This document shows positions 1 through 6,064 of a stretch of 9,621 nt of DNA, piece by piece; positions within the stretch are counted from its first letter, which is position 1; each line of letters opens with the position of its first letter. The notes below the pieces were generated by a model that saw nothing but the letters and a program-made list of their open reading frames with translations, was not told the origin of the DNA and made no database searches. This DNA comes from Deltaproteobacteria bacterium (lineage in GTDB: Bacteria; Bdellovibrionota_C; UBA2361; SZUA-149; JADYYL01): positions 1 through 9,621 of the forward strand of contig JADYYL010000338.1 in assembly GCA_020853655.1 (NCBI GenBank), in the 5' to 3' direction. The position numbers and the translations under genes were made by a program.

Positions 1-131
1 GTCAACGCAGCTCCCTGGACGTCGGGCTCGAGACACGGGCCATCTCGTTCTTGCTGCGCCCGCTGACGTTGCTCAAAGCGACCGTTCTTCTACCAGGCTG
101 CGAGAACATCGTGCCCCTCGGGAACCTCTGA
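1..131 (+). CDS. 3' end of an unrecognised gene (partial)
   Basis: The third reading frame is open from the left edge to a TGA at 129-131, giving about 42 residues that end in ENIVPLGNL. Most codons end in G or C, as in the certain genes of this window, while the first frame is closed by a TGA in this stretch. That favours real coding sequence over chance. The visible tail is hydrophobic in its middle (AISFLLRPLTLLKATVLL), but I recognise no family or motif. A T-rich stretch and several hairpins follow, so this is probably the last gene of its transcript. The second frame stays open longer, but its codon choice looks non-coding. The start and most of the protein lie outside the window, so no function is proposed. 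Confidence 0.4.
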   Translation, partial: QRSSLDVGLETRAISFLLRPLTLLKATVLLPGCENIVPLGNL

Positions 132-137
132 ATAAGT

Positions 138-162
138 CCCCATCCGGGGGCCCCAATTTTTT
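138..162 (+). terminator. weak terminator-like GC hairpin with T6
   Basis: CCCC at 138-141 can pair with GGGG at 146-149 around a 4-base loop, and six T stand at 157-162. The T run is separated from the stem by GCCCCAA, which is far for a classic intrinsic terminator, and the stem is only 4 bp. It lies 6 bases after the stop codon of the upstream gene. CAATT at 154-158 is also repeated inverted as AATTG at 165-169. It could be a weak terminator, or the AT-rich stretch could be part of a promoter, since TACAAT at 162-167 resembles a -10 box although no -35 box is evident. Confidence 0.25.
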
Positions 163-261
163 ACAATTGAATAGGGCCAGCCGCTCCAATCACGACGAGC
201 GCTCGAGCGGCGCACATCGTGAGTCGCTTCGCGGACTTCAACTTTCGTTTCAGTCCGCGGC

Positions 262-284
262 AAACGCCTTCCGAGGCGTTTTAG
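262..284 (+). terminator. intrinsic terminator hairpin, possibly bidirectional
   Basis: This is an 8-bp perfect stem with a TCCG tetraloop. A residues form the base of the left arm and TTTT follows the right arm (279-282). The A/T symmetry would let it work on either strand. The T run is short, so efficiency is uncertain. Confidence 0.5.
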
Positions 285-322
285 GGAAGCTCTAATACTT
301 CCCTAGAACCTTTTTACTTTTT
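282..322 (+). terminator. second intrinsic terminator hairpin with two T5 runs
   Basis: TAGGGAAG (282-289) and CTTCCCTA (298-305) form an 8-bp perfect stem with an 8-base loop. The T-rich stretch begins 5 bases later (T5 at 311-315, T5 at 318-322). Directly abutting the previous hairpin, it gives a tandem terminator between the upstream gene and pgk. If transcription comes from further left, it would act as an attenuator ahead of pgk. Confidence 0.5.
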
Positions 323-352
323 CCCCTCCCGGCGTTAGAAGCCAGTTCAAAT

Positions 353-400
353 CCAGGGAAGAGCGTTCCCAGGCCGCGGCGCAATTCGTGTTGCCGGGCC
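353..400 (+). other. two leader hairpins in front of pgk
   Basis: GGGAA (356-360) pairs with TTCCC (366-370), extended by CC/GG across an A-A mismatch (353-354 with 372-373). GGCC-G-CGGC (372-380) pairs with GCCGGGCC (393-400) with one bulged G. The two structures share bases 372-373 and so partly exclude each other. They lie in the probable pgk 5' untranslated region, about 30 bases before the start. Such GC-rich hairpins could occur by chance. No further promoter is convincing in 323-431. Confidence 0.3.
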
Positions 401-431
401 GGTTTCATTTCAGAGTCTACGAGGTGATCAC

Positions 432-1595
432 GTGAAGTTTATCGATGAACTCGACATTGCCGGGAAGCGTGTGTTCTTGCGAGCTGACCTCAGTGTTCCG
501 CTCGAAGCTGGAAAGGTTGCCGATGACCACCGTATTCGCGCGACTATTCCCACGATCGAATACGCACTGAAGAAAGGAGCGAGCGTCATCCTCTGCTCGC
601 ACCTCGACCGTCCCAAGGGGCGCGATATGAAGTACTCGCTCGCGCCGGTTGCGGACCGACTTCGCGAATTGTTGAAAGCGGAAGTCGCACTGGCTCCCGA
701 CTGTGTCGGAGAGGAGATTGAGCGGCTCTCCAAAGTGCTTCGACCGGGAGAGGTCTTGTTGCTCGAGAACGTCCGGTTTCACGCAGAAGAGGAGGCGAAC
801 GATCCAGCGTTTGCGGAACAGCTCTCCAAGCTCGGCGATGTGTATGTCAATGACGCCTTTGCGACGGCGCATCGCAAGCACGCCTCGACCGCTGGCATCA
901 CCAAGTTCTTCTCGGTGAAGGGCGGCGGGTTCACGATGAAGGACGAGCTATCTTACTTTCACCGCGCGTTCAACGACCCAAAGCGACCGCTTGTTGCGAT
1001 CTTCGGCGGAGCGAAGGTCTCCACAAAAATGGCGGCGATTCGCGCGGTCGGTGAGCGTGCTGATAAGGTGCTGATCGGCGGTGCAATGGCGAACACGTTT
1101 TTCGCTGCCGCAGGATACAATGTCGGGAAGTCTCTCTTCGAGCCGGAGGAGGTGGACAACGCCCGAGACATTCAGAGCAAAATGGGAAGTGCGAAGTTGT
1201 TGCTGCCCACAGATGTCGTGGTCGCCTCCGAACTGAAGTCCGGTATCCCGACCAAGACCGTCGCCGTGACCGAGATTCCAGCGGAACAGATGGCTCTCGA
1301 CGTCGGCCCTCAAACCGTGGCGCAGTTCCGAGAGGCGATTCGTGGAGCGGCGACAATCCTCTGGAATGGTCCAATGGGGGCATTCGAGACGGAAGAGTTT
1401 GCGTCGGGGACCTACGCCATTGTTGACGCTCTCTCGGAATCAGAGGCGCTCACCGTCGTGGGAGGCGGAGATACGGACCTCGCGCTCCATCGGCGCCATG
1501 CTTTCGAGAAGATGTCTTACGTCTCGACTGCCGGGGGAGCTTTCCTCAAGCTCCTCGAGGGCGGAAGCCTCGCCGCCGTAAAGGCTCTGGAATAG
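432..1595 (+). CDS. pgk: phosphoglycerate kinase
   Basis: This is cytosolic phosphoglycerate kinase, which transfers phosphate between 1,3-bisphosphoglycerate and ADP in glycolysis and gluconeogenesis. Its 387 residues match the bacterial length. Family motifs appear in order: RADLSVP (17-23) and SHLDRPKG (56-63) in the 3-phosphoglycerate site, ENVRF (112-116), DAFATAHR (141-148), GGAKVSTK (192-199), WNGPMGAFE (311-319), the nucleotide-site GGGDT (344-348) and the C-terminal STAGGAF (365-371). Key basic residues R36, H57, R60, R115 and R148 are present. Several near-invariant positions differ: N to S in RADLNVP (S21), G to D in SHLGRP (D59), G to A in DAFGTAHR (A144) and G to A in STGGGA (A367). 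The start is GTG, with GAGG at 421-424 seven bases upstream. It appears monocistronic: no gap or tpiA gene is adjacent, and the next gene is flgM-like. The identity is certain. Whether the substitutions alter catalysis is unknown. Confidence 0.97.
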   Translation: MKFIDELDIAGKRVFLRADLSVPLEAGKVADDHRIRATIPTIEYALKKGASVILCSHLDRPKGRDMKYSLAPVADRLRELLKAEVALAPDCVGEEIERLSKVLRPGEVLLLENVRFHAEEEANDPAFAEQLSKLGDVYVNDAFATAHRKHASTAGITKFFSVKGGGFTMKDELSYFHRAFNDPKRPLVAIFGGAKVSTKMAAIRAVGERADKVLIGGAMANTFFAAAGYNVGKSLFEPEEVDNARDIQSKMGSAKLLLPTDVVVASELKSGIPTKTVAVTEIPAEQMALDVGPQTVAQFREAIRGAATILWNGPMGAFETEEFASGTYAIVDALSESEALTVVGGGDTDLALHRRHAFEKMSYVSTAGGAFLKLLEGGSLAAVKALE

Positions 1596-1668
1596 GGGAG
1601 CCCGAGCAGCTCCTCTCCCGCCTCACAGACTCCAGGAATGGAGAATGTGAGGTTCCTCCACCATTTCC

Positions 1669-1680
1669 GAACGGTCGTTC
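1669..1680. promoter_or_regulatory. palindrome GAACG-GT-CGTTC
   Basis: This perfect 5-bp dyad lies about 75 bases after pgk. Read with the preceding C it is CGAAC-N4-GTTC, which resembles the Gram-positive LexA (SOS) box CGAACRNRYGTTYC apart from a T at the third spacer base. No DNA-repair gene is adjacent and the other evidence points to a Gram-negative, so the LexA reading is weak. It may be the operator of some other dimeric regulator, or chance. Confidence 0.25.
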
Positions 1681-1715
1681 TTCCCCCTGTCTCGAAAAAG
1701 CTAATGATTTCGAGG

Positions 1716-1733
1716 GTGTACAAAAATGTACAC
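1716..1733. promoter_or_regulatory. operator-like palindrome GTGTACA-N4-TGTACAC
   Basis: This is a perfect 7-bp inverted repeat with an AAAA centre. It ends 17 bases before the -35-like element of the candidate flgM promoter, a usual place for an activator or repressor dimer. A 7-bp perfect dyad with a 4-base A-only spacer on an AT-rich background looks like a protein-binding site more than an RNA hairpin, although it could also fold. I cannot name the regulator. Confidence 0.45.
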
Positions 1734-1750
1734 GAATGTTCAAAAAACTC

Positions 1751-1778
1751 TTAAGTTTTCGTAACTGGCTGCCGTTCC
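1751..1778 (+). promoter_or_regulatory. sigma-28-like promoter for flgM-like gene
   Basis: TTAAGTTT (1751-1758) matches seven of eight bases of the flagellar sigma-28 -35 element TAAAGTTT. GCCGTTCC (1771-1778) matches the first half of the -10 element GCCGATAA. The gap is 12 bases where enteric promoters have 11, and the -10 element is only half conserved, so this is a candidate only. In enteric bacteria flgM is partly transcribed by the sigma factor it inhibits, so such a promoter is expected for a flgM gene. It would give a leader of roughly 130 bases. Confidence 0.35.
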
Positions 1779-1791
1779 TATCCTGCAGAGC

Positions 1792-1805
1792 GTTCAATCT
1801 TGAAC
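1792..1805. promoter_or_regulatory. palindrome GTTCAA-TC-TTGAAC
   Basis: This perfect 6-bp dyad lies just downstream of where the candidate sigma-28 promoter would start transcription, so a bound protein could block it. The outer GTTC/GAAC bases recur, in the opposite arrangement, in the palindrome at 1669-1680. No known regulator can be assigned. Confidence 0.35.
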
Positions 1806-1917
1806 AATTGCTGAAAATGGCAATCACGGATTGGACATAACCTTGCGGTGCGGGAAGCAGCTTTCGAGTCCCTGCGGCGGGTGTTGAGCAAGCGCGATGA
1901 GGAAATGAGGTATCCGT

Positions 1918-2166
1918 ATGGCAGTCCAATCTTCAAACACGATCTTCAATCTCGATGAAATCCTCGAGGAAGTCGGCATTACCCCCGAGCGTCCGAGAAT
2001 GAAGTCGGGGCGCCGAAGCCCCACGATGCTCAAGCTTCAGTGGCTGGCTGAGCGCGTTCGAAAGTGTGAACGCATAAAGACCGAGATCGCTGAGGGTCGA
2101 TATTCCGTCGATTCTCAGAAGGTCGCCCGCTCGATTTTGAATCTGCAAGACGACTCGGAGAAATAG
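1918..2166 (+). CDS. flgM: FlgM-like anti-sigma-28 factor
   Basis: This 82-residue protein has the short charged helix pattern of the FlgM C-terminal sigma-28-binding region: R46 to L74 reads RVRKCERIKTEIAEGRYSVD followed by SQKVARSIL. Family members show RV..IR..I..G.Y.VD...VA..LL here. FlgM holds the flagellar sigma factor FliA inactive until the hook and basal body are complete, and is then exported. The N-terminal 40 residues (a MAVQSSNTIFNLDEILEEVG stretch, then basic GRRSP) do not resemble enteric FlgM. They could be an export region or a lineage-specific extension. GAGG at 1907-1910 is 7 bases before the ATG, and an in-frame TGA at 1906-1908 fixes the start. The gene stands alone, with a sigma-28-like promoter upstream and a terminator downstream, and no flgA, flgN or other flagellar gene is in the window. 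The symbol rests on the C-terminal motif only. Confidence 0.65.
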   Translation: MAVQSSNTIFNLDEILEEVGITPERPRMKSGRRSPTMLKLQWLAERVRKCERIKTEIAEGRYSVDSQKVARSILNLQDDSEK

Positions 2167-2193
2167 CTCAACATTCAAGGCTTTCCGCCAACT

Positions 2194-2230
2194 GCGCCAT
2201 GGGGCTGGTTACTCTCCATGGCGCTTCTCT
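2194..2230 (+). terminator. intrinsic terminator of flgM-like gene
   Basis: GCGCCATGG (2194-2202) and CCATGGCGC (2216-2224) form a perfect 9-bp stem, extendable inward by G-T and G-C pairs to 11 bp. It is followed by the T-rich TTCTCTCTTCC. It begins 28 bases after the flgM-like stop codon, which fits termination of a single-gene transcript. Confidence 0.7.
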
Positions 2231-2284
2231 CTTCCCCTCGAGATGACAATTCTCTTTTGCCCGGTTGCACAGGCGTAGTATTCC

Positions 2285-2317
2285 GGAGGTGAGCGCGTCG
2301 CGTATCACACCTCTCAC
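2285..2317 (+). promoter_or_regulatory. displaced Shine-Dalgarno within a hairpin before mccB
   Basis: A perfect Shine-Dalgarno sequence, GGAGGTGA, stands at 2285-2292, but the only usable start of the next gene, ATG at 2318, is 25 bases further on. An in-frame TAG at 2276-2278, with no GTG or TTG start after it, excludes an earlier start. GAGGTG (2286-2291) pairs exactly with CACCTC (2308-2313), so the ribosome site would be hidden in a hairpin ending just before the ATG. A second pairing, GTGAG (2289-2293) with CTCAC (2313-2317), competes with it. This may be translational control or coincidence. Confidence 0.35.
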
Positions 2318-3925
2318 ATGGAATTCCCCGTGCCTGTAATCTCTTCGCAACTGAAGACGACCTCCACGGAGTTCCGCGAGCGTCGGGCGCAATATATCGC
2401 GTTGCTCGATGAGCTCAGCGCACATCACCGACGCGCGTCGTCCCCGGAGTCGGCCGAGGCTATTGCCACTGCGCGTCAGCGGAAAAAGCTTCTGACATCA
2501 GAACGCCTCGAAGCGCTCTCCGATCCCGGCGCACCGATACTGGAGATCTGCCCCCTCGCCGGAATGGAGATGTATGACGGCGTTCCCCCCGGAGCAGGCA
2601 TTCGCACGGCAGTGCTCACTATCAAGGGCCGCAAGTGCATGGTGATCGCAAACAATCCTTCGGTGAAGGGCGGCACCTACTTCCCGATGACCGTGAAGAA
2701 GCATGTTCGAGCGCAGGAGATTGCGCTCGAGAACCGACTTCCATGCATCTCGCTGGTCGACAGCGGCGGCGCATTTCTACCCCTTCAGGCCGAAGTGTTC
2801 CCGGATCGAGATCACTTCGGCAGGATATTCCGTAATCAGGCCGTGATGAGCGCGAGCGGCATTCCGCAGATCGCGATTGTTCTCGGCTCTTGCACCGCCG
2901 GCGGTGCCTACGTTCCGGCCATGAGCGACGAGACCGTCATGGTTCGAGGAAACGCGACAATCTTCCTCGGCGGCCCACCACTCGTGAAAGCCGCGACAGG
3001 ACAGGACGTCTCGGCGGAGGAACTCGGTGGCGCCGAGGTGCACTGCACGAAAAGCGGTGTCTCGGATCATCTCGTCGATTCAGAAGAAGAGGCGTTCTTT
3101 CGGGCTCGAGAGATCGTCGAACACCTCGGGGAAGGTTCTCGAGGAATGACGCCTCATGCCGCGCCCGAAGAGCCGCTTTATGCACCGGAAGAGATTCACG
3201 GAATACTCGGTTCGGATCTGCGGAAGGGATTCCCCATCCTCGAGGTCATCGCTCGACTGGTCGATGGATCTCGGTTTGATGAGTTTAAGGCCGCGTATGG
3301 TACGACACTGAAATGTGGCTTTGCCCATGTTCTTGGCATGCATGTTGGGATCGTCGCGAACGACGGCATCCTCTTTAGCGAGTCCGCTCTCAAAGCCGCG
3401 CACTTTATCCAGCTCTGCAACCAGCGCGGTATCCCACTCGTCTTCCTGCAGAATATTGTTGGCTTCATGGTCGGCAAGGAGTACGAGCACCGGGGAATCG
3501 CGAAAGACGGAGCGAAGATGGTCACCGCGGTGGCGACCTCACGTGTCCCAAAAATTACGCTGCTCGTCGGCGGTTCGTTCGGTGCCGGCAACTACGCAAT
3601 GTGCGGCAGGGCTTACGATCCGCGTTTCCTGGCGAGCTGGCCCGGGTCGCGCATCTCGGTGATGGGCGGCCAACAGGCCGCGAAGGTGCTTTCGGAGATT
3701 CGCTACGGCGCGAAAAAGTCTGTCGACGAGAAGGAGCGCGAGACTTTCGAAGCCGACATCTTAGCGACGTATGAGCGCGAAGGCAGCCCCTATTTCGCGA
3801 CGGCGCGGCTCTGGGATGACGGCGTGATCGCGCCGCTCGACACACGGCGTTATCTCGCGCTTGCGCTGAGTACTTGCCACTTCAATCCGGACGACGAGTA
3901 TCGTCCCGGCGTTTTCCGGATGTAA
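2318..3925 (+). CDS. mccB: acyl-CoA carboxylase carboxyltransferase subunit, 3-methylcrotonyl-CoA carboxylase beta type
   Basis: This subunit moves the carboxyl group from carboxybiotin to an acyl-CoA. Its 535 residues equal the usual length of methylcrotonyl-CoA carboxylase beta subunits. Diagnostic stretches are VDSGGAFLPLQAEVFPDRDH (from 147), GSCTAGGAYVPAM (from 190), GGPPLVKAATGQDVSAEELG (from 218), HCTKSGVSDH, QNIVGFMVG, GGSFGAGNYAMCGRAYDPRF (from 418), and the C-terminal FRM typical of the MCC branch rather than propionyl-CoA carboxylase. Both crotonase-like halves are complete. The biotin-bearing partner follows 46 bases downstream, supporting a two-subunit cytosolic enzyme of leucine breakdown (3-methylcrotonyl-CoA to 3-methylglutaconyl-CoA). 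The other leucine genes (isovaleryl-CoA dehydrogenase, methylglutaconyl-CoA hydratase, HMG-CoA lyase) are not in the window. Geranyl-CoA carboxylase, or another branched acyl-CoA substrate, is therefore possible. The start lacks a normally spaced ribosome site (see 2285-2317). Confidence 0.9.
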   Translation: MEFPVPVISSQLKTTSTEFRERRAQYIALLDELSAHHRRASSPESAEAIATARQRKKLLTSERLEALSDPGAPILEICPLAGMEMYDGVPPGAGIRTAVLTIKGRKCMVIANNPSVKGGTYFPMTVKKHVRAQEIALENRLPCISLVDSGGAFLPLQAEVFPDRDHFGRIFRNQAVMSASGIPQIAIVLGSCTAGGAYVPAMSDETVMVRGNATIFLGGPPLVKAATGQDVSAEELGGAEVHCTKSGVSDHLVDSEEEAFFRAREIVEHLGEGSRGMTPHAAPEEPLYAPEEIHGILGSDLRKGFPILEVIARLVDGSRFDEFKAAYGTTLKCGFAHVLGMHVGIVANDGILFSESALKAAHFIQLCNQRGIPLVFLQNIVGFMVGKEYEHRGIAKDGAKMVTAVATSRVPKITLLVGGSFGAGNYAMCGRAYDPRFLASWPGSRISVMGGQQAAKVLSEIRYGAKKSVDEKERETFEADILATYEREGSPYFATARLWDDGVIAPLDTRRYLALALSTCHFNPDDEYRPGVFRM

Positions 3926-3971
3926 TCCACGCGCCTCCGAGCCCGATCGGAATCCTCTCAAAGGAGCTGAT

Positions 3972-6050
3972 GTGAAACTGCTGATCGCGAACAGGGGTGA
4001 GATCGCGCTTCGAATTCAGCGCACCTGCCGAGTCCTCGGCATTCCAACGGTTGCGATCGGCTCCGCCGAGGAGCGGAACGCGCAGCACGTCCTGCAAGCG
4101 GATGAGTTTCGCATTCTTGGAAGCGGCCTCGCGGACTCCTACCTTGATGGTGCGCGTGTACTTCGTGCGATGCAGGAGACCGGCGCCGACGCTGTCCATC
4201 CGGGATACGGGTTTCTTTCGGAGAATCCGGAGTTCGTCGAGCTCGTCGAGGGAGCGGGTCTCGTGTTTGTGGGACCGACCGCCGACACCATGCGGCGACT
4301 GGGCCGGAAGGATCTTGCAAAGCAGCTTGCCCGTTCTCTGAACGTTCCTGTGGCGAAGGGCTACGATGGCGACGACCAGAACGACGAAGAGTTCTTGGAA
4401 CACGGAGCCACGATCGGGTTTCCGCTGATGGTGAAAGCGGTGTCTGGCGGTGGTGGCCGAGGACTGCGTCGGGTGGAGAGCCAGTCTGAGATGCGCGAGT
4501 TGTTGGCGAGTGCTCGTCGAGAAGCGCAGTCGGGCTTTGGCGATTCGCGACTGCTGATCGAAGAGATTATCCCAGCAGGTCGGCATATCGAGGTGCAGAT
4601 GCTCGGCGATGGGCGAGGGAACGTCGTTCACCTTTTCGAACGCGAATGCTCCGTCCAGCGTCGCTATCAGAAGATCGTAGAGGAGAGTCCCGCGTATCGG
4701 CTTCCCGCCGAGGTCCGCCGTGCGATCCTCGAGTCAGCGATCCGTTTGTCGCGCGAGGTGAGACTTCGAAGTGCAGCAACGGTCGAATTCCTCGTGTTCC
4801 GTCGGACTCCAGAGTCGGCGCTCGAACCCGTGTTTCTCGAGGTGAATCCGCGCTTGCAGGTCGAGCACCCGGTGACGGAGGAAGTGACAGGTTACGACAT
4901 CGTGGCTCAGCAGATCCGAATCGCGATGGGAACCGGAGAGCTGCCGACGCAGGACTCCGTCGGCGTATGTGGCCATGCCATCGAGGCGCGGATCTACGCA
5001 GAGGATCCGTCTCAGGGGTTTACTCCGAGCGGCGGGCTTGTACGCGCGTGGCTCGCTCCACCTCGAGAAGGGGATGCTGATGGGCTGAGAGTCGAGTCTG
5101 CGATTCTTACGGGCGACGAGATTCTGACCTCTTTCGACCCGATGATCGCCAAGATTATTACGCGAGGGCGCGATCGCAATGAGGCGATCCAGCGAATGCA
5201 GCGAGCCCTTCAGCTCTGTCGAATCGAAGGCTTTGCCACCAACCGAGAGTTGCTTCAGCACATCCTCAGCTCGTCGCAGTTCGCGGAGGGTGAGGTCGAT
5301 ACAGGTTGGCTTTCCCAGGAAATCCAGGAAGAGGGGAGGCGTCATCACGCCCTTGAACCGCTCGCGCTCGCACTCTTCCTTGTGACCGGTTTGTCGCAAC
5401 CGCGTGTGGCAAGCCTCGAAGAGTTTACTCAGCATTCCTCCCCGTGGGAACGACGTGACCGCTTTCAGAATCGGGGGGCAGCGAGAAGTGCGCCCACGCA
5501 ACGATATCGCGTGAGCGACCCGCTCCTTGGTGGAGGCGGAGAACATGCCGCGCGGCTGATTTCACTCCGAGTGCCGGAGGATTCCGGAGCGTTAGAGCCC
5601 GAGTTCGCGGTGATCGCGGTTGACGATCAAGAGATCGAGCTCGCAGAGCTCCGTTGGACAGACATGGTGGTTACTGCGCGCTACGAGGGCTCAGCGATCG
5701 AATGTCAGTTTGCCGCGCAGCGGGATGAGGGAAGCGCTCGGATTAAAATGAACGGGCGCTGGTTTCGGATCTCGCGAGTGTTCCCGCAATCGGTGACGTT
5801 GGATGTGTCGAGCGGGGACGGGCTTGTGTCGTCTCCGCTCCCAGGGAGTGTGGTTCGCGTTCTTTGTGACGTTGGCGATGTCGTCGAGAAAGGGCAACCA
5901 CTGGCGATTCTTGATTCCATGAAGATGGAGCACATTGTCAGCGCTCCTCGTCACGGAAGAGTCACCGCGGTGAATGTTACCCCCGGGGAATCCGTGAGGT
6001 CGGGCGAGACTCTGCTGACGATTGGAACTGAAAAAGGAGTTCCGCGGTGA
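3972..6050 (+). CDS. mccA: biotin carboxylase / biotin carrier subunit of the acyl-CoA carboxylase (alpha)
   Basis: This subunit carries ATP-dependent biotin carboxylase and the covalently bound biotin for the carboxyltransferase encoded just upstream. It has 692 residues, typical for methylcrotonyl-type alpha subunits. The N-terminal domain opens with LLIANRGEIALRI, then HPGYGFLSEN, the ATP-grasp glycine loop SGGGGRG (about 158-164), RECSVQRRYQKIVEE with K234, E272, and EVNPRLQVEHPVTE with E290, N292, R294 and E298, matching the E. coli AccC active site. GHAIEARIYAEDP and SFDPMIAKII close the domain. A poorly conserved linker (about 460-610) follows, as in alpha subunits that contact the beta ring. 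The C-terminal biotinyl domain carries SMKMEH with biotin-accepting K651; S replaces the more usual A of AMKM. The start is GTG, with AAGGAG at 3961-3966 five bases upstream. An upstream ATG (3970) runs directly into TGA. It is co-transcribed with mccB. Confidence 0.92.
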   Translation: MKLLIANRGEIALRIQRTCRVLGIPTVAIGSAEERNAQHVLQADEFRILGSGLADSYLDGARVLRAMQETGADAVHPGYGFLSENPEFVELVEGAGLVFVGPTADTMRRLGRKDLAKQLARSLNVPVAKGYDGDDQNDEEFLEHGATIGFPLMVKAVSGGGGRGLRRVESQSEMRELLASARREAQSGFGDSRLLIEEIIPAGRHIEVQMLGDGRGNVVHLFERECSVQRRYQKIVEESPAYRLPAEVRRAILESAIRLSREVRLRSAATVEFLVFRRTPESALEPVFLEVNPRLQVEHPVTEEVTGYDIVAQQIRIAMGTGELPTQDSVGVCGHAIEARIYAEDPSQGFTPSGGLVRAWLAPPREGDADGLRVESAILTGDEILTSFDPMIAKIITRGRDRNEAIQRMQRALQLCRIEGFATNRELLQHILSSSQFAEGEVDTGWLSQEIQEEGRRHHALEPLALALFLVTGLSQPRVASLEEFTQHSSPWERRDRFQNRGAARSAPTQRYRVSDPLLGGGGEHAARLISLRVPEDSGALEPEFAVIAVDDQEIELAELRWTDMVVTARYEGSAIECQFAAQRDEGSARIKMNGRWFRISRVFPQSVTLDVSSGDGLVSSPLPGSVVRVLCDVGDVVEKGQPLAILDSMKMEHIVSAPRHGRVTAVNVTPGESVRSGETLLTIGTEKGVPR

Positions 6051-6064
6051 GCTACTGTCGGTAG
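6033..6064 (+). other. orphan translation start: SD and GTG overlapping the mccA stop, then a five-codon frame
   Basis: AAAGGAG (6033-6039) lies 7 bases before a GTG at 6047-6049 that overlaps the mccA TGA as GTGA, the usual layout of a translationally coupled next gene. The frame ends after five codons at TAG (6062-6064). GGAACT (6024-6029) and AGTTCC (6038-6043) also form a 6-bp hairpin here. It may be the remnant of a lost third operon gene, or chance. Confidence 0.3.

Larger units (their letters stand above)
180..322 (+). ncRNA. candidate structured RNA: four tandem hairpins and a T-rich end
   Basis: Four perfect stem-loops follow one another. GCCGCTC (180-186) pairs with GAGCGGC (205-211). 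CGCGGACT (230-237) pairs with AGTCCGCG (252-259) around a 14-base loop. AAACGCCT (262-269) pairs with AGGCGTTT (274-281) around the tetraloop TCCG. TAGGGAAG (282-289) pairs with CTTCCCTA (298-305) around an 8-base loop. T5 (311-315) and T5 (318-322) then follow. The last three stems abut within two bases, as if stacked. No reading frame here looks coding. This could be a small RNA ending at an intrinsic terminator, the 3' untranslated end of the upstream gene, or an attenuator leader for pgk. I do not match it to any known riboswitch or RNA family. The pairing is seen directly, but that it is a functional RNA is inference. Confidence 0.35.
1596..1917. other. non-coding region between pgk and flgM-like gene
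   Basis: No convincing gene lies here. A long imperfect hairpin, GGAATGG (1635-1641) with CCATTTCC (1661-1668, one bulge), follows pgk, but there is no T run, so pgk lacks a clear intrinsic terminator. The rest holds three palindromes and a sigma-28-like promoter, listed separately. Smaller pairings include ATTGC (1807-1811) with GCAAT (1820-1824), and CTTGC (1842-1846) with GCAAG (1888-1892). These suggest a folded leader of about 130 bases before the flgM-like start. Confidence 0.5.

Noticed and set aside
1668..1680. LexA (SOS) box of the Gram-positive type
   Set aside because: It is close to consensus but has one mismatch in the spacer, no repair gene nearby, and the other genes suggest a Gram-negative. 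It is kept only as an unnamed palindrome.
1818..1836. Sigma-54 promoter TGGCA...TTGG upstream of flgM
   Set aside because: The GG and TTG elements are two bases too far apart and the -12 GC is missing.
3882..5546. Long minus-strand frames antisense to mccA (249 and 270 codons)
   Set aside because: mccA is intact and unambiguous. These frames are His/Arg-rich, match nothing, and are typical shadows in GC-rich genes.
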